Positions 1-5,026 of a DNA stretch of 9,079 nt are shown in pieces. Source of the stretch: Chloroflexota bacterium. Lineage in GTDB: Bacteria; Chloroflexota; Anaerolineae; JACRMK01. Position 1 is the stretch's first letter. Each line of letters begins with the position of its first letter. The translations under genes and the position numbers were made by a program. A model generated the notes under the pieces. That model was not told where the DNA came from. It ran no database searches and saw nothing but the letters and a program-made list of their open reading frames with translations. The DNA is taken from the NCBI GenBank assembly GCA_016200765.1, contig JACQEC010000284.1, positions 1-9,079 on the forward strand. Reading direction: 5' to 3'.

Positions 1-842
1 CGATGCCCAACTCGACGAGGTATTGGAACACGGCGCGCGCTGGGCGATGAATCACGGCATGGCGCGCGCGGAAGACCTTGAACACACGGAGGAGAACGGC
101 GCGATGCCGGGAGCGCGCGCCGACAAGGTGAGCCGCCACGCCAAAGACCGCGGGCGCAACCAACTCGGCACGCTGGGCGCGGGCAACCACTTCATTGAGG
201 TGGACGCGGTGGCCGAGATTTACGACGCGGAGGGCGCCGGCGCGCTCGGCCTGCGTGAAGGATTGGTAGTCGTGCAAATCCACTGCGGCTCGCGCGGCTT
301 CGGCCATCAAGTCTGCACCGACTACGTGCGAGACTTTCAAGCGGCCATCCACCGCTACGGATTCACCCTGCCCGACCGCGAGCTCGTGTGCGCGCCGCTC
401 GACTCGCCGGAAGGCCGCGACTATCTGGCGGCCATGACCGCCGCGGCTAACTTCGCCTGGGCCAACCGCCAGATACTCACCCACGAAATTCGCCGGAGCT
501 TTGCCACGACCCTTGGCGGGAAGGTCAAGGATTCGGACGTGCGGCAGGTTTATGACATTGCGCACAACAGCCGGCTCGATGGAGCAGTCGTTTGGCTCCA
601 CCTGCCACGGCGCGGGTCGCCTGCTCAGCCGCACCGCCGCCAAGAAGCAAGTACAGGGGCAGACCTTGCGCGACCAACTTGAGCAGAGCGGCATCGCCGT
701 GCGCGCCGGCAGTCTGGCCGGGTTGGCCGAAGAAGCGCCCAGCGCCTATAAAGATGTAGAGCAGGTGATTGAAGTGGTGCACGGCGCGGGCATCGCGCGG
801 AAGGTGGCGAAACTCAAGCCCATGGCCGTCATCAAGGGGTAA
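1..842 (+). pseudogene. rtcB: RtcB RNA-splicing ligase, 5'-partial, with internal deletion and frame change
   Basis: RtcB is a GTP- and Mn-dependent ligase that joins RNA 2',3'-cyclic phosphate (3'-phosphate) ends to 5'-OH ends in tRNA splicing and RNA repair. The gene enters from the left edge in the frame of base 2. Family signatures appear in order: GTLGAGNHF (metal His), HCGSRGFGH (metal His), then VYDIAHN (metal His) ending at 568. The next codons in that frame do not look like RtcB. The family resumes in another frame from about 570 with SMEQSFGSTCHGAGR, whose His is the guanylylated residue, and runs to the TAA at 840-842. The roughly 60 residues normally between AHN and this motif, including the conserved HRKGATRAF segment that helps bind GMP, are absent. 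The loss is about 185 bases, congruent to 2 modulo 3. The first metal-ligand Cys would lie upstream of the window. The product is almost certainly not functional; an assembly artefact is the alternative. It converges on sdhB. Confidence 0.85.
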
Positions 843-845
843 CGT

Positions 846-916
846 GTAGGGGCGAAGCCGCGCGCGCGAATCTCCGCGTGAACGAGCAGGCCACTCGCGG
901 GCAGCTTCGCCCTTAC
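846..916. repeat. Imperfect inverted repeat between convergent rtcB and sdhB
   Basis: Outer arms of 13 bases, GTAGGGGCGAAGC at 846-858 and GCTTCGCCCTTAC at 904-916, pair with one mismatch. The interior is CG-rich and can pair further (CGCGAATC against the ACTCGCGG side). It nearly fills the gap between the rtcB stop (842) and the sdhB stop (928), so a bidirectional transcription stop is possible, but no T-tract follows either arm. Its reverse complement aligns with the tandem units at 1621-1794: the shared path is GGCGAAGC, then GCGAGTGG, then CTG-TCGTT-ACGCGG. The two loci therefore belong to one repeat family that flanks sdhB on both sides. Confidence 0.75.
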
Positions 917-927
917 GGTTGGCGCGG

Positions 928-1635
928 CTAAAATCGCCGCAACAACAGTTCCTGCTTGACCTCGCCAATCGCGCGCGTAACCTCGATGCCGCGCGGGCAT
1001 GCCTCGGTGCAATTAAAGATCGTGCGGCACTTCCAGACGCCGCTTTTCTCGTTCAAGATTTCCAGCCTCTGCTCTTTGCCCTGATCGCGGCTGTCAAAGA
1101 TAAAACGGTGCGCCTGCACGATAGCCGCCGGTCCCACGTACTCCGTATCCGACCAAAAGACCGGGCACGATGTGGTGCAGGCCGCGCACAGGATACACTT
1201 CGTCGTGTCGTCAAAGCGATCGCGCTGCTCCGGCAACTGCAAGCGTTCGCGCTCGGGCGGCGCTTCGTCGTTGACGAAATACGGCATCACCGAGCGGTAC
1301 TTGGCGAAAAACGGGTCCATATCCACGATCAGGTCCTTGAGGACCTTAAAGCCCAGCAGAGGCTCAATCGTGATGGTGCCCTTATATTCCTTGACCAGCA
1401 CCTTGCACGCCAGCGCGTTGTGACCATTGATACGCATCGCGTCCGACCCGCAGATACCGTGCGCGCATGAACGCCGGAGCGTCAGCGAGCCATCGTGGTG
1501 CCACTTAACCTCGTGCAGGGCATCCAGCACGCGGTCGGTCGGCTGAACCTCCACGTCGTATTCGCCCCACCACGGCTTCGTATCTTTTTCCGGATTGAAC
1601 CGCTTGATCTTCAGGTGTCGCGCATGCAGCACCAC
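928..1635 (-). CDS. sdhB: Succinate dehydrogenase iron-sulfur subunit SdhB
   Basis: SdhB is the electron wire of complex II, moving electrons from the FAD of SdhA through three Fe-S clusters to the quinone site at the SdhC/SdhD membrane anchor. In the 235-residue frame the plant-type ferredoxin domain carries the [2Fe-2S] ligands C57, C62, D65 and C77 (SCAHGICGSD). Asp as the third ligand also occurs in E. coli SdhB. The C-terminal domain carries C147, C150, C153 and C213 for [4Fe-4S], and C157, C203 and C209 for [3Fe-4S]. Length is normal. It is the last gene of the operon. The start is uncertain: no ATG precedes the domain, the first codons are GTG GTG CTG CAT GCG, and an in-frame TGA lies at 1696-1698. 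The chosen GTG lies in a repeat unit, and no clear Shine-Dalgarno sequence precedes it. The family-like sequence begins at about residue 8 (LKIKRFNPE). Confidence 0.95.
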   Translation of the reverse strand: MVLHARHLKIKRFNPEKDTKPWWGEYDVEVQPTDRVLDALHEVKWHHDGSLTLRRSCAHGICGSDAMRINGHNALACKVLVKEYKGTITIEPLLGFKVLKDLIVDMDPFFAKYRSVMPYFVNDEAPPERERLQLPEQRDRFDDTTKCILCAACTTSCPVFWSDTEYVGPAAIVQAHRFIFDSRDQGKEQRLEILNEKSGVWKCRTIFNCTEACPRGIEVTRAIGEVKQELLLRRF

Positions 1636-1794
1636 GTCAACAGGCAGGTCACTCGCGCGCGGCTTCGCCCTGACCCGCGCGCATGCAGCACCACGTCAAC
1701 AGGTAAGTCACTCGCGCGCGGCTTCGCCCTGGCCTCGCGCATGCATCACCGCGTCAACGACCAGCCCACTCGCGCGCGGCTTCGCCTTGACCCG
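1621..1794. repeat. Three tandem copies of a 57-59 bp repeat overlapping the sdhB start
   Basis: Units begin at 1621, 1680 and 1738, each opening CGCATGCA(G/T)CACC and continuing GTCAAC. The later core CACTCGCGCGCGGCTTCGCC is nearly identical in all three, and unit lengths are about 59, 58 and 57 bases. Copies 1 and 2 are the most alike and copy 3 is the most diverged. Copy 1 covers the first codons of sdhB, including its GTG start. Copy 3 has ATG CAT GCG where copy 1 has CTG CAT GCG. The copies abut directly with no unique spacers, so this is not a CRISPR array. The units are related to the inverted repeat at 846-916. Confidence 0.9.
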
Positions 1795-1809
1795 CACGCC
1801 GCTTCGCCA

Positions 1810-1837
1810 GTACGGGCGAACGGCCGTTCGCCCGTAC
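1810..1837. repeat. Perfect 28-bp palindrome
   Basis: The arms GTACGGGCGAACGG and CCGTTCGCCCGTAC are exact reverse complements with the centre between 1823 and 1824 and no loop. A degraded relative of the arm (GCTTCGCCAGTAC) directly abuts it on the left, merging it with the tandem repeat island. It lies between the second small ORF and sdhB, so the operon transcript would contain a strong hairpin here. I know similar GTA-GGGCGAACGG-type palindromes as intergenic repeats in environmental genomes, from general experience rather than a search. With no T-run, it is more likely a dispersed repeat or processing hairpin than a terminator. Confidence 0.85.
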
Positions 1838-1849
1838 GGACAACGGCGC

Positions 1850-1969
1850 TTACCATTTCCCGGTGCGCCAGTACAACTTCATGCCAACGAAAAGCCCGCA
1901 ACCGATTCCCGCCAACCCGCCGATGCACAGCCCGATCAGCCACCACCCATCAAGATTCGGCAGGCTCAT
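1850..1969 (-). CDS. Small single-pass membrane protein with glycine zipper (39 aa), second of a pair
   Basis: I do not recognise a named family. The frame runs from ATG (1969-1967) to TAA (1852-1850). After a short N-terminus (MSLPNLDGWW) comes one hydrophobic helix at about residues 9-33, with Gly at 13, 17, 21, 25 and 29, exactly every fourth residue. The C-terminus is basic and aromatic: GMKLYWRTGKW. An ungapped alignment with the upstream ORF at 1983-2087 gives 10 identities over 34 positions, and the Gly ladder and the C-terminal pattern are shared, which supports duplication. G or C ends 31 of its 39 sense codons, as in neighbouring genes. It is co-directional with sdhA and sdhB and starts 13 bases after the TGA of the first small ORF. 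Such glycine zippers pack membrane helices. A small accessory or assembly subunit of SDH, analogous in size to CydX of cytochrome bd, is an inference only. Confidence 0.65.
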   Translation of the reverse strand: MSLPNLDGWWLIGLCIGGLAGIGCGLFVGMKLYWRTGKW

Positions 1970-1984
1970 CTCGGCAGGCTCATC
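1957..1984. repeat. Perfect 14-bp tandem duplication at the junction of the two small ORFs
   Basis: The unit TCGGCAGGCTCATC occurs at 1957-1970 and again at 1971-1984. On the minus strand each copy supplies ATGAGCCTGCCGA. The outer ATG overlaps the TGA of the first small ORF, but its frame ends after five codons. The inner ATG opens the 39-codon ORF. Without the duplication the two ORFs would overlap by ATGA, like other junctions in this window. Confidence 0.9.
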
Positions 1985-2087
1985 ACCAGTTCCCACTGCG
2001 CTTAAAGAGAGACATACCCAACCCGACCCCGATCACAAAGCAGATGACGAAGCCGATAATGAACCCGGCGATGAGCGAAGCCAGCAC
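1983..2087 (-). CDS. Small single-pass membrane protein with glycine zipper (34 aa), first of a pair
   Basis: No named family is recognised. The frame begins three bases after the sdhA stop codon with GTG at 2087-2085 and ends at TGA 1985-1983. Almost the whole product is one membrane helix (residues about 2-28). Small residues lie at every fourth position: G8, G12, C16, G20, G24. The tail is basic: GMSLFKRSGNW. Its pattern GM-x-L-[FY]-x-R-[ST]-G-x-W is repeated in the next ORF. G or C ends 27 of 34 sense codons. The GTG start is the only one in frame after the sdhA TAG, apart from an internal ATG at codon 25. AGGAAAG inside the sdhA end is the nearest purine-rich tract, somewhat far upstream, so translation may depend on coupling to sdhA. 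The arrangement sdhA, small ORF, small ORF, sdhB suggests a role in or near complex II in the cytoplasmic membrane. That role is inferred. Confidence 0.65.
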   Translation of the reverse strand: MLASLIAGFIIGFVICFVIGVGLGMSLFKRSGNW

Positions 2088-2090
2088 GGC

Positions 2091-3842
2091 CTAATACTTT
2101 CTTTCCTGCGGCTCGTAGGTGGTGATGGTCACCGGCTTGTACTGCAAGACGACGCCATCCTCCGTATGGTAGGCCAGCGTGTGCTTGAGCCAATGCGCGT
2201 CGTCGCGCTTCGGGAAGTCCTCGCGCGCATGGCCGCCGCGCGACTCCTCTCGCGCCAGCGCGCCCAGCACCGTCGTCTCCGCGATGTCCAACAGCCAGCC
2301 CAACTCCATCGCTTCAAGTAGGTCGGTGTTGAACCCTTTGCTCTTGTCTTGAATCGAGAGCCGGTCGTAGCGCTCTTTCAACTCGCTGATCGTGTCCCGC
2401 GCCGACCGCAGGTCGTCCTTGCCGCGAAAGACGCCGCACTTTTGCGTCATCTCGGTCTGCATCTGCTTGCGGATGTTGCCGGCGTTCTCGCCGCCTTGAC
2501 CGTTGACGATTCGGGTTATCGCGCCGCGCGTGTCATCTTCAGGATGGGCCGGCAACTCCGTCCAACCGACGCCGTCGCGGTCCGCGCAATAGCGCGCCAT
2601 GTCAATGCCGGCGCGCCGCCCGAACACCAGAATATCCACCAGCGAGTTGGTGCCCAGCCGGTTCGCGCCGTGCACCGACACGCAGGCGCACTCGCCCGCC
2701 GCATAGAAGCCGTGCAGGGGCGTGCGCTGGCTGTCCAGTATCACGCGCGCGTCGTTGTCGGTCGGGATGCCGCCCATCGCATAATGCGCGGTCGGCTCGA
2801 TGGGGATCAAGTCCGTCAGCGGGTCGCGGCTCATGTACACGCGCACAAAGTCCATGATGTCCGGCAGTTTCGCGTCAATCACGGCCTTGCCCAGATGCCG
2901 CACGTCGAGAAAGACATAGTCCTTGCCATCGCCGCCGCGCCCCGCGCGAATCTCTTGCACGATGGAGCGCGAGATCATATCGCGCGGCGCCAGTTCTTTC
3001 AACTGCGGCGCGTAGCGCTCCATAAACCGCTCGCCCTTGCCGTTCACCAGATAAGCGCCCTCACTTCGCGCCGCCTCCGATAACAGGATACCCTTCTGGT
3101 AAATACCGGTCGGATGAAACTGGAAGAACTCCATATCCATCATCGGCACGCCGCGCCGGTAGGCAATCGCAACCCCATCGCCAGTCAGCGAGTGGGCATT
3201 GGATGTCACGCTGAAGATTTTGCCGAAGCCGCCGGTGGCAAACAGCACCGCCTTCGCGTGGAAGCGATGCAGTTCGCCCGTGCGCACCTCCACGGCGACG
3301 ACGCCCGCGCAGACGCCATCCTTCACAATCAGGTCAAGCACGTGGAATTCGTTATAGAAATTCACCGCATGCTTGATGCACTGCTGGTACAGCGTCTGCA
3401 AGATCATATGGCCGGTGCGGTCGGCGGCGTAGCAGGCGCGGTGGACGGGAATGCGCTTCGCCGGGTCTTGCGGGTCGGGCCGCGTATGCCCGCCGAAGAA
3501 GCGTTGGTCCAATCGCCCATCGGGCGTGCGGTTGAACGGCAAACCCATGTGCTCCAACTCGTAGATGGTCGTGATCGCTTCACGCGCCAGTATCTCCGCC
3601 GCGTCCTGATCCACCAGGTAATCGCCGCCCTTGATGGTGTCGAACATGTGCCATTCCCAGTGGTCTTCCTCCAAATTCCCCAGCGCCGCGCAAATGCCGC
3701 CCTGCGCCGTGCCGGTATGCGAGCGCGTCGGGTACATCTTGCTCAGCACGGCCACCGGCACACCGCGCTTGGACAACTCCAGCGCGGCATACAGTCCGGC
3801 GCCGCCCGCGCCGACCACCAATGCGTCAATCGTGTGAATCAT
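2091..3842 (-). CDS. sdhA: Succinate dehydrogenase flavoprotein subunit SdhA
   Basis: SdhA holds covalent FAD and oxidises succinate to fumarate on the cytoplasmic face of the membrane. The 583-residue product has the usual family length. The dinucleotide-binding motif GAGGAGL is at residues 11-17. The flavin-linking His is H42 in SHTGTAQGG. Active-site residues appear as H243 (FQFHPTGIY), R287 (APRDMISR), H353 (PTAHYAMGGI) and R395 (GANRLGTNS). The C-terminal helical domain ends in TTYEPQERKY. The ATG at 3842-3840 is preceded by GGAG about nine bases upstream on the minus strand. A 131-base gap with repeats separates it from sdhD upstream, and two small membrane-protein ORFs follow before sdhB. 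Fumarate reductase is the main alternative, but the genes for both hydrophobic anchors and the fumarase neighbours favour SDH working in the TCA cycle. Confidence 0.97.
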   Translation of the reverse strand: MIHTIDALVVGAGGAGLYAALELSKRGVPVAVLSKMYPTRSHTGTAQGGICAALGNLEEDHWEWHMFDTIKGGDYLVDQDAAEILAREAITTIYELEHMGLPFNRTPDGRLDQRFFGGHTRPDPQDPAKRIPVHRACYAADRTGHMILQTLYQQCIKHAVNFYNEFHVLDLIVKDGVCAGVVAVEVRTGELHRFHAKAVLFATGGFGKIFSVTSNAHSLTGDGVAIAYRRGVPMMDMEFFQFHPTGIYQKGILLSEAARSEGAYLVNGKGERFMERYAPQLKELAPRDMISRSIVQEIRAGRGGDGKDYVFLDVRHLGKAVIDAKLPDIMDFVRVYMSRDPLTDLIPIEPTAHYAMGGIPTDNDARVILDSQRTPLHGFYAAGECACVSVHGANRLGTNSLVDILVFGRRAGIDMARYCADRDGVGWTELPAHPEDDTRGAITRIVNGQGGENAGNIRKQMQTEMTQKCGVFRGKDDLRSARDTISELKERYDRLSIQDKSKGFNTDLLEAMELGWLLDIAETTVLGALAREESRGGHAREDFPKRDDAHWLKHTLAYHTEDGVVLQYKPVTITTYEPQERKY

Positions 3843-3859
3843 CGCTCAATCTCCAAGTT

Positions 3860-3877
3860 CCGTTCGACAGGCTCACG
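3860..3877. repeat. 18-bp dispersed repeat, copy 1 (upstream of sdhA)
   Basis: The 18 bases CCGTTCGACAGGCTCACG are present here on the plus strand and, as an exact inverted copy, at 6946-6963 inside era. In this copy the repeat lies about 18 bases upstream of the sdhA start codon, just outside its ribosome binding region. I recognise this string as resembling a common short dispersed repeat of environmental bacterial genomes; a genome-wide count would settle that. Confidence 0.75.
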
Positions 3878-3899
3878 ATGCAGGGTACAACACAACATC

Positions 3900-3973
3900 T
3901 GATGGCCGATGGCAGATAGCGAATAGCAGATAGCCAACCGCCATCAGCCATCAGCCAACCGCTATCAGCTATC
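3900..3973. repeat. Cluster of short direct and inverted heptamers between sdhD and sdhA
   Basis: The stretch is built from variants of a seven-base unit. On the left are TGATGGC, CGATGGC and AGATAGC forms; on the right are the complements GCCATCA (twice), GCTATCA and GCTATCC. The halves can fold into hairpins. The sequence abuts the sdhD stop codon at 3974-3976 and occupies most of the sdhD-sdhA gap. No reading frame of interest is present. It is probably a dispersed intergenic repeat that would form a secondary structure in the operon mRNA. Confidence 0.75.
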
Positions 3974-4375
3974 CTACTTGAACGGCGTCGGCATATCCGG
4001 GCGAAACGTATAAATGATCCACAAGCCCATCATCACCAGCGCGAACCATAATATCCATAGGGCTGTGCGCGTGACGACGCGCCAGCCGCGCGAGGTGATG
4101 TAGTCGTCCGCTACATTCGTCGCCCCGTTAATGCCGTGCGTGAAGGCAAATGTGAGCAACATGACATCAAAGAGGCGCCAGAACGCGCCGTGCGGCCCCG
4201 TCCACCGGCTCACAATCGTGTTGAAGTCAATCTTCTCGACGCCAATGATGAAGTGCATCCAGAACATGTGAAAGACGGCAATGACCAGCAACAGCAGGCC
4301 GGTCACGCGCATGAACAACCACGACATGACCTGAAAACTGCCCGTTGGCGGTCTTTGGCGTGCAGTTCGCATCAT
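3974..4375 (-). CDS. sdhD: Succinate dehydrogenase membrane anchor subunit SdhD
   Basis: SdhD and SdhC form the membrane domain that binds haem b and quinone. The 133-residue product has three hydrophobic helices at about 17-45, 66-89 and 101-124. H80 in FAFTHGINGATN is the expected haem ligand. D91-Y92 follow at +11 and +12, the same spacing as H71, D82 and Y83 of E. coli SdhD, where the Asp-Tyr pair lies at the quinone site. The ATG at 4375-4373 overlaps the sdhC TGA (ATGA), which fixes the start and implies translational coupling. A second Met codon follows immediately. The motif RWTGPHGAFWRLFDV is typical of the anchor family. Confidence 0.92.
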   Translation of the reverse strand: MMRTARQRPPTGSFQVMSWLFMRVTGLLLLVIAVFHMFWMHFIIGVEKIDFNTIVSRWTGPHGAFWRLFDVMLLTFAFTHGINGATNVADDYITSRGWRVVTRTALWILWFALVMMGLWIIYTFRPDMPTPFK

Positions 4376-4887
4376 CGCTCACCTCCCACTTCCGCCACGT
4401 TGAGCGTTAGCGGCGTCGGCGCCACATACTGCCCGATCACCGCCAGCGGCACGAGCGCCCATAAGGCCAGCGTGATCAGCAGGCCGCCCGCGATGCCAAA
4501 GAACTCTTTGAGCATGAACGTGCCGGCGGGAATGAACAGGATTGAAAAGATCACCGCCTGAACCCAAAATAGCCTGCGGTGATAACGCATCAATCGCGGG
4601 ACGAAGTCCTGAATAATGATGCGCAGCCCGTTCAGCGCGTGGAATAACAGCCCGAAGGCGAGCAGGACTTCCAGCACCCGCGCCGCCGGCCCTTTGTACA
4701 GGAACAGCGTGGCGTTGAACACCTCCGGGCCGAAACCGACGAGATAAATGTCAAAGATATGCAGACCGAGAAACAGCAACACGCCTAACCCGGCAACGCG
4801 ATGCACCAGATACGCCCACTGTCCCTCGCGCCCGCGATACACCACGCTTTCAGCAATCACTGCAGAAAAACGCCCTAATGCTGACAC
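4372..4887 (-). CDS. sdhC: Succinate dehydrogenase cytochrome b subunit SdhC
   Basis: SdhC is the larger anchor of complex II and contributes to haem b and quinone binding. In 171 residues, H29-R30 (VHRVAGL) match the conserved His-Arg of the quinone region. H83 in FHALNGLR corresponds to the axial haem His, with R89 in the GxR that follows. Hydrophobic helices lie at about 28-50, 71-95 and 106-124, and a fourth is predicted at about 132-153. Most SdhC proteins have three helices in about 125-130 residues, so the tail is longer than usual. The residue at the position of E. coli S27 appears to be Y26. The start is GTG at 4887-4885, supported by GGAGG seven bases upstream. An ATG five bases further upstream is out of frame. 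It ends in an ATGA overlap with sdhD. Confidence 0.92.
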   Translation of the reverse strand: MSALGRFSAVIAESVVYRGREGQWAYLVHRVAGLGVLLFLGLHIFDIYLVGFGPEVFNATLFLYKGPAARVLEVLLAFGLLFHALNGLRIIIQDFVPRLMRYHRRLFWVQAVIFSILFIPAGTFMLKEFFGIAGGLLITLALWALVPLAVIGQYVAPTPLTLNVAEVGGER

Positions 4888-4894
4888 GACATCG

Positions 4895-4899
4895 CCTCC
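4895..4899 (-). promoter_or_regulatory. Strong Shine-Dalgarno site that fixes the sdhC GTG start
   Basis: The minus strand reads GGAGG here, seven bases before the GTG at 4887-4885. It is one of the clearest ribosome binding sites in the window and decides for GTG over the out-of-frame ATG at 4892-4890. An independent initiation site fits the 139-base gap that separates sdhC from the fumarase genes. Confidence 0.8.
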
Positions 4900-4935
4900 A
4901 TACAGAAAAGACTGACGGGCGACACGCGACGCTTT

Positions 4936-5005
4936 GTAGTTTTAGATTTGTGATTTTGGATTTTTGATTGTCAATCTAAAATCATAAATCGGAAATCTAA
5001 AATCA
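4936..5005. repeat. AT-rich intergenic repeat between fumarase beta and sdhC
   Basis: Composition drops abruptly from GC-rich coding sequence to a block made of iterated GATTTT, AGATTT and AAATCTAAAATC words. The left part (TTTTAGATTTGTGATTTT) is roughly the reverse complement of the right part (AAAATCATAAATC plus an extra unit), so an imperfect stem-loop can form. TTGACA occurs on the minus strand at 4974-4969, but 17 bases downstream there is only ACAAAT, a poor -10. A promoter for sdhC is therefore possible but weakly supported. The block resembles a dispersed AT-rich repeat and contains no gene. Confidence 0.75.
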
Positions 5006-5026
5006 ACCTTCGCCACCCGACACCCG

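Noticed and set aside
1624..1743. sdhB starting from the ATG CAT GCG in repeat copy 3
   Set aside because: Although copies 3 and 1 are 117 bases apart (a multiple of three), an in-frame TGA at 1696-1698 in copy 2 stops the read-through.
1621..1794. Possible CRISPR array
   Set aside because: Only three units of 57-59 bases, abutting with no unique spacers and with internal divergence; no cas genes.
1495..2321. Overlapping plus-strand frames across the repeat island
   Set aside because: They are produced by the tandem repeats and by the complement of the two small membrane ORFs and sdhA; no family resemblance.
2349..3902. Plus-strand open frames opposite sdhA
   Set aside because: The minus strand encodes a full-length SdhA with all catalytic motifs; the opposite frames show only shadow composition.
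4951..4974. Consensus promoter for sdhC from TTGACA
   Set aside because: The -35 is perfect, but at 17 bases the -10 candidate is ACAAAT (three of six), and the block is a low-complexity repeat where TTGACA can arise by chance. Kept only as a possibility.
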